Positions 62,554 through 64,000 of a stretch of 64,000 bases of DNA are shown in pieces. Both the position numbers and the translations under genes were made by a program. This stretch comes from Capillimicrobium parvum. GTDB taxonomy: Bacteria; Actinomycetota; Thermoleophilia; Solirubrobacterales; Solirubrobacteraceae. Every line of letters begins with the position of its first letter. The first letter of the stretch is position 1. Where the stretch lies: positions 1,612,001-1,676,000 of the forward strand of contig NZ_CP087164.1 of the NCBI RefSeq assembly GCF_021172045.1, read 5' to 3'. Under the pieces are notes generated by a model, which was given only the letters and a program-made list of their open reading frames with translations, was not told where the DNA came from and did no database searches.

Positions 62554-63543
62554 CTACCAGGCGGCCGTGTACAGCGCCAGCAGCTCGTCCGCGTCGGCGG
62601 CGGGCGGCGTGAGCTCCAGGCCGTCGGCGCGCCGGGCCGCGGCGGCGGCGATCGCCGGCAGCGCGTCGTGGGGGACGCCGAGGTCGCGGATGCGCTCGGC
62701 GCCCGCGTGCCGGGCGAGGTCGGCGGCGACGCCCGCGGCCTCGGCGCCCATCGCCGCCTCGATGCGGCCCAGGCGCTCGGGCGAGCGGCTGCGCAGCGCC
62801 TCGACCGTGTGGGGGAGCAGGACGGCGTTCGCCGGTCCGTGGGCGACGCCGGCCTCGCGCACGAGCGTCTGGGCGGCGACGTGGTGCAGGCCGTAGCCCT
62901 GGCCGTCGATCGCGTAGCCGGACAGCAGGGCGCCGAGCGCGAGCGCGTCGCGGTCGGGCTCGGCGGTCTCCCACGCGCGGGTGATCAGCCGCGCCGCCTC
63001 GATCGCGGCGAGCGTCGGCACCGGCGAGGCGTGGACCGTGAGCGGACCCTCGATCGCGTGGGCCAGCGCGTTGGCGGCGCTGGCCGCGAGCGGACCGGGC
63101 GGCTGGGACGCCGCCAGGGTCGGGTCGGTGAGGACGATGGACGGGCGCAGCGGCCGCAGGCGCAGGCCGCGGGGCGGCCGGTGCACGCCGGTCATCTCGG
63201 CGGCCGACAGGGTCGTGGGGACGGCGGCGAGCGCGCGGGCGCAGGCCGCGCCGGCGATGCCCTTGCCGACGTCGATGACCCGCCCGCCGCCGAGCGCGAC
63301 GATCAGCAGGCCGGCGGCGTCGCCGAGGCGCTCGAGCAGGTCGCCGGCCGCGTCGTCGACCCGGCCGGCCGGGACGTCATGGCGCTCGCCGGCCGCCTCG
63401 ACGATGGAGGGCGCCGCGGCGGCCGCACGGGGCGTGGTGAGCAGCAGGTAGCCGTCGCCGAGGAGCGAGGGCGCGTCGGCGAGCGCGCCGCGGCCGAAAC
63501 GGATCGTGCGCTCGCCGTCCTGCCAGCGAAAGCTCTCGGTCAT
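62554..63543 (-). CDS. Iron-containing alcohol dehydrogenase / maleylacetate reductase-like
   Basis: 329 residues from ATG 63543. NAD-binding region LLIVALGGGRVIDVGKGIAG, the AVPTTLSAAEMTGVHR motif, and metal-ligand His in NALAHAIEGPLTVHASP, YGLHHVAAQTLV and AGVAHGPANAVLLPHTVEAL. TTLSAAEMT is the maleylacetate reductase pattern. Some expected metal ligands may be altered, so the true substrate is unclear. Adjacent to tldD on the same strand without a gap. Confidence 0.87.
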   Translation of the reverse strand: MTESFRWQDGERTIRFGRGALADAPSLLGDGYLLLTTPRAAAAAPSIVEAAGERHDVPAGRVDDAAGDLLERLGDAAGLLIVALGGGRVIDVGKGIAGAACARALAAVPTTLSAAEMTGVHRPPRGLRLRPLRPSIVLTDPTLAASQPPGPLAASAANALAHAIEGPLTVHASPVPTLAAIEAARLITRAWETAEPDRDALALGALLSGYAIDGQGYGLHHVAAQTLVREAGVAHGPANAVLLPHTVEALRSRSPERLGRIEAAMGAEAAGVAADLARHAGAERIRDLGVPHDALPAIAAAAARRADGLELTPPAADADELLALYTAAW

Positions 63544-63702
63544 CCGGTGCAGTATGCGCGGCGCGCGGCCGGGCCGCACAGCGGCGTTCGGCCGCCCGTG
63601 CCCGCTGAGCGCGCGCAGACGGCCGGACGTGAAGCGATGGCCTGGGGGCGGGACGCCGCGGCCGTCCGGCGGCGGGGCACGCGCCCGCCGCCGGCGGCAA
63701 CG
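63544..63702. other. Short intergenic GC-rich region
   Basis: No gene is supported; several short frames are Arg/Pro-rich shadows. A promoter for the alcohol dehydrogenase gene is expected near 63550-63590 but no clear hexamers are seen. Confidence 0.35.
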
Positions 63703-64000
63703 TCACGGTCGCGCGAGCGCGACGGCCGGCGAGGGGCGGCGGAGGGAAAGCCGCCGGCGCCGGTTCGTGCTCCCCGGGATGCCCATGAGGCGGGCACGCG
63801 TGCGGAGGAGCTCGACGAGGTCCGCGGTGGGGCGGAAGGGGTCGGCGACGGCCCGATCCTGCTCGACGGCGAGCGCGGCCACGACGTCGCCCTCGACGTC
63901 GGCCACGAGGACCTCGCCCTGCAGCGCGGCGGCGCTGTCGAGAGCGGCGAGGCGCGTCAGCGCGCGCTCGTCCTCGGGGCGCGCCGGCCGGATGACGATG
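63703..64000 (-). CDS. GNAT-tail-like hypothetical protein, 5' end outside window
   Basis: At least 98 codons are open to the window edge: IVIRPARPEDERALTRLAALDSAAALQGEVLVADVEGDVVAALAVEQDRAVADPFRPTADLVELLRTRARLMG and a basic tail. IRPARPEDERALTRLAALD is a GNAT-like opening, but the domain is shortened to one strand pair. Related short proteins are common in actinomycetes with unknown role. Confidence 0.65.
   Translation of the reverse strand, partial: IVIRPARPEDERALTRLAALDSAAALQGEVLVADVEGDVVAALAVEQDRAVADPFRPTADLVELLRTRARLMGIPGSTNRRRRLSLRRPSPAVALARP

Overview
The window is about 70% G+C with long spurious open frames on every strand, frequent GTG starts and many start codons sitting directly behind a TANNNT -10 hexamer (leaderless mRNAs). 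Together with the gene content (BTAD/SARP regulators, WS/DGAT acyltransferase, cysteine-type CcmE, an actinobacterial small-membrane-protein set) this points to a high-GC actinomycete, most likely Thermoleophilia (Solirubrobacterales). That placement is an inference from gene content and style, with no marker comparison behind it.

Left arm (1-35,200), chromosomal. 1-3,860 is a resistance-like cluster: two VOC proteins, a short UvrA-like (DrrC-type) ATPase and an AraC-type regulator, with one promoter block repeated at identical spacing in front of two of the genes. 3,998-14,137 holds a methyltransferase, a DUF4242 protein, a class III cyclase and two paralogous BTAD regulators that flank a flavin monooxygenase, an acyl-CoA dehydrogenase and an OsmC protein. 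14,253-19,767 is a glycolytic operon gap-[structured RNA]-pgk-tpiA-gpmI-oxidoreductase; the 150-nt gap-pgk spacer folds into a 15-bp closed, branched RNA. Then come an MBL-like protein, MarR, Hsp20, tgt, WS/DGAT, SDR, a Ser/Thr kinase with a lipoprotein partner, a phosphoesterase, a GGDEF-EAL protein, DUF3467, rlmH, argS, SRPBCC, and the cytochrome c maturation genes ccdA-ccmH-resA, ending at tRNA-Gly(CCC).

Mobile region (35,248-50,819). A 13.1-kb integrated element lies between perfect 59-bp direct repeats made of the 3' half of tRNA-Gly plus its terminator. It carries a tyrosine integrase next to its right end, an AlpA-like excisionase, a CHC2/TOPRIM primase fused to a RecA-like helicase, a serine recombinase, a small-terminase-like protein, phage-structural-like proteins and a YaaC-like cargo gene. 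It has no portal, large terminase or major capsid, so it resembles a phage satellite. To its right, 48,381-50,819 looks like a second, decayed element of the same family: it begins with the same arm-type sites, ends with a third copy of the att core next to a frameshifted integrase remnant, and still holds a toxin-antitoxin-like trio and a tRNA-Cys-like gene.

Right arm (50,820-64,000), chromosomal: MarR plus MFS efflux under a palindromic operator, LapA-like and small membrane proteins, a candidate structured RNA, ccmE-ccmF-ccmI-like, secG, a lipoprotein deacetylase, tldE/tldD, an iron-type alcohol dehydrogenase and a truncated terminal gene. The cytochrome c maturation genes lie on both sides of the mobile region.
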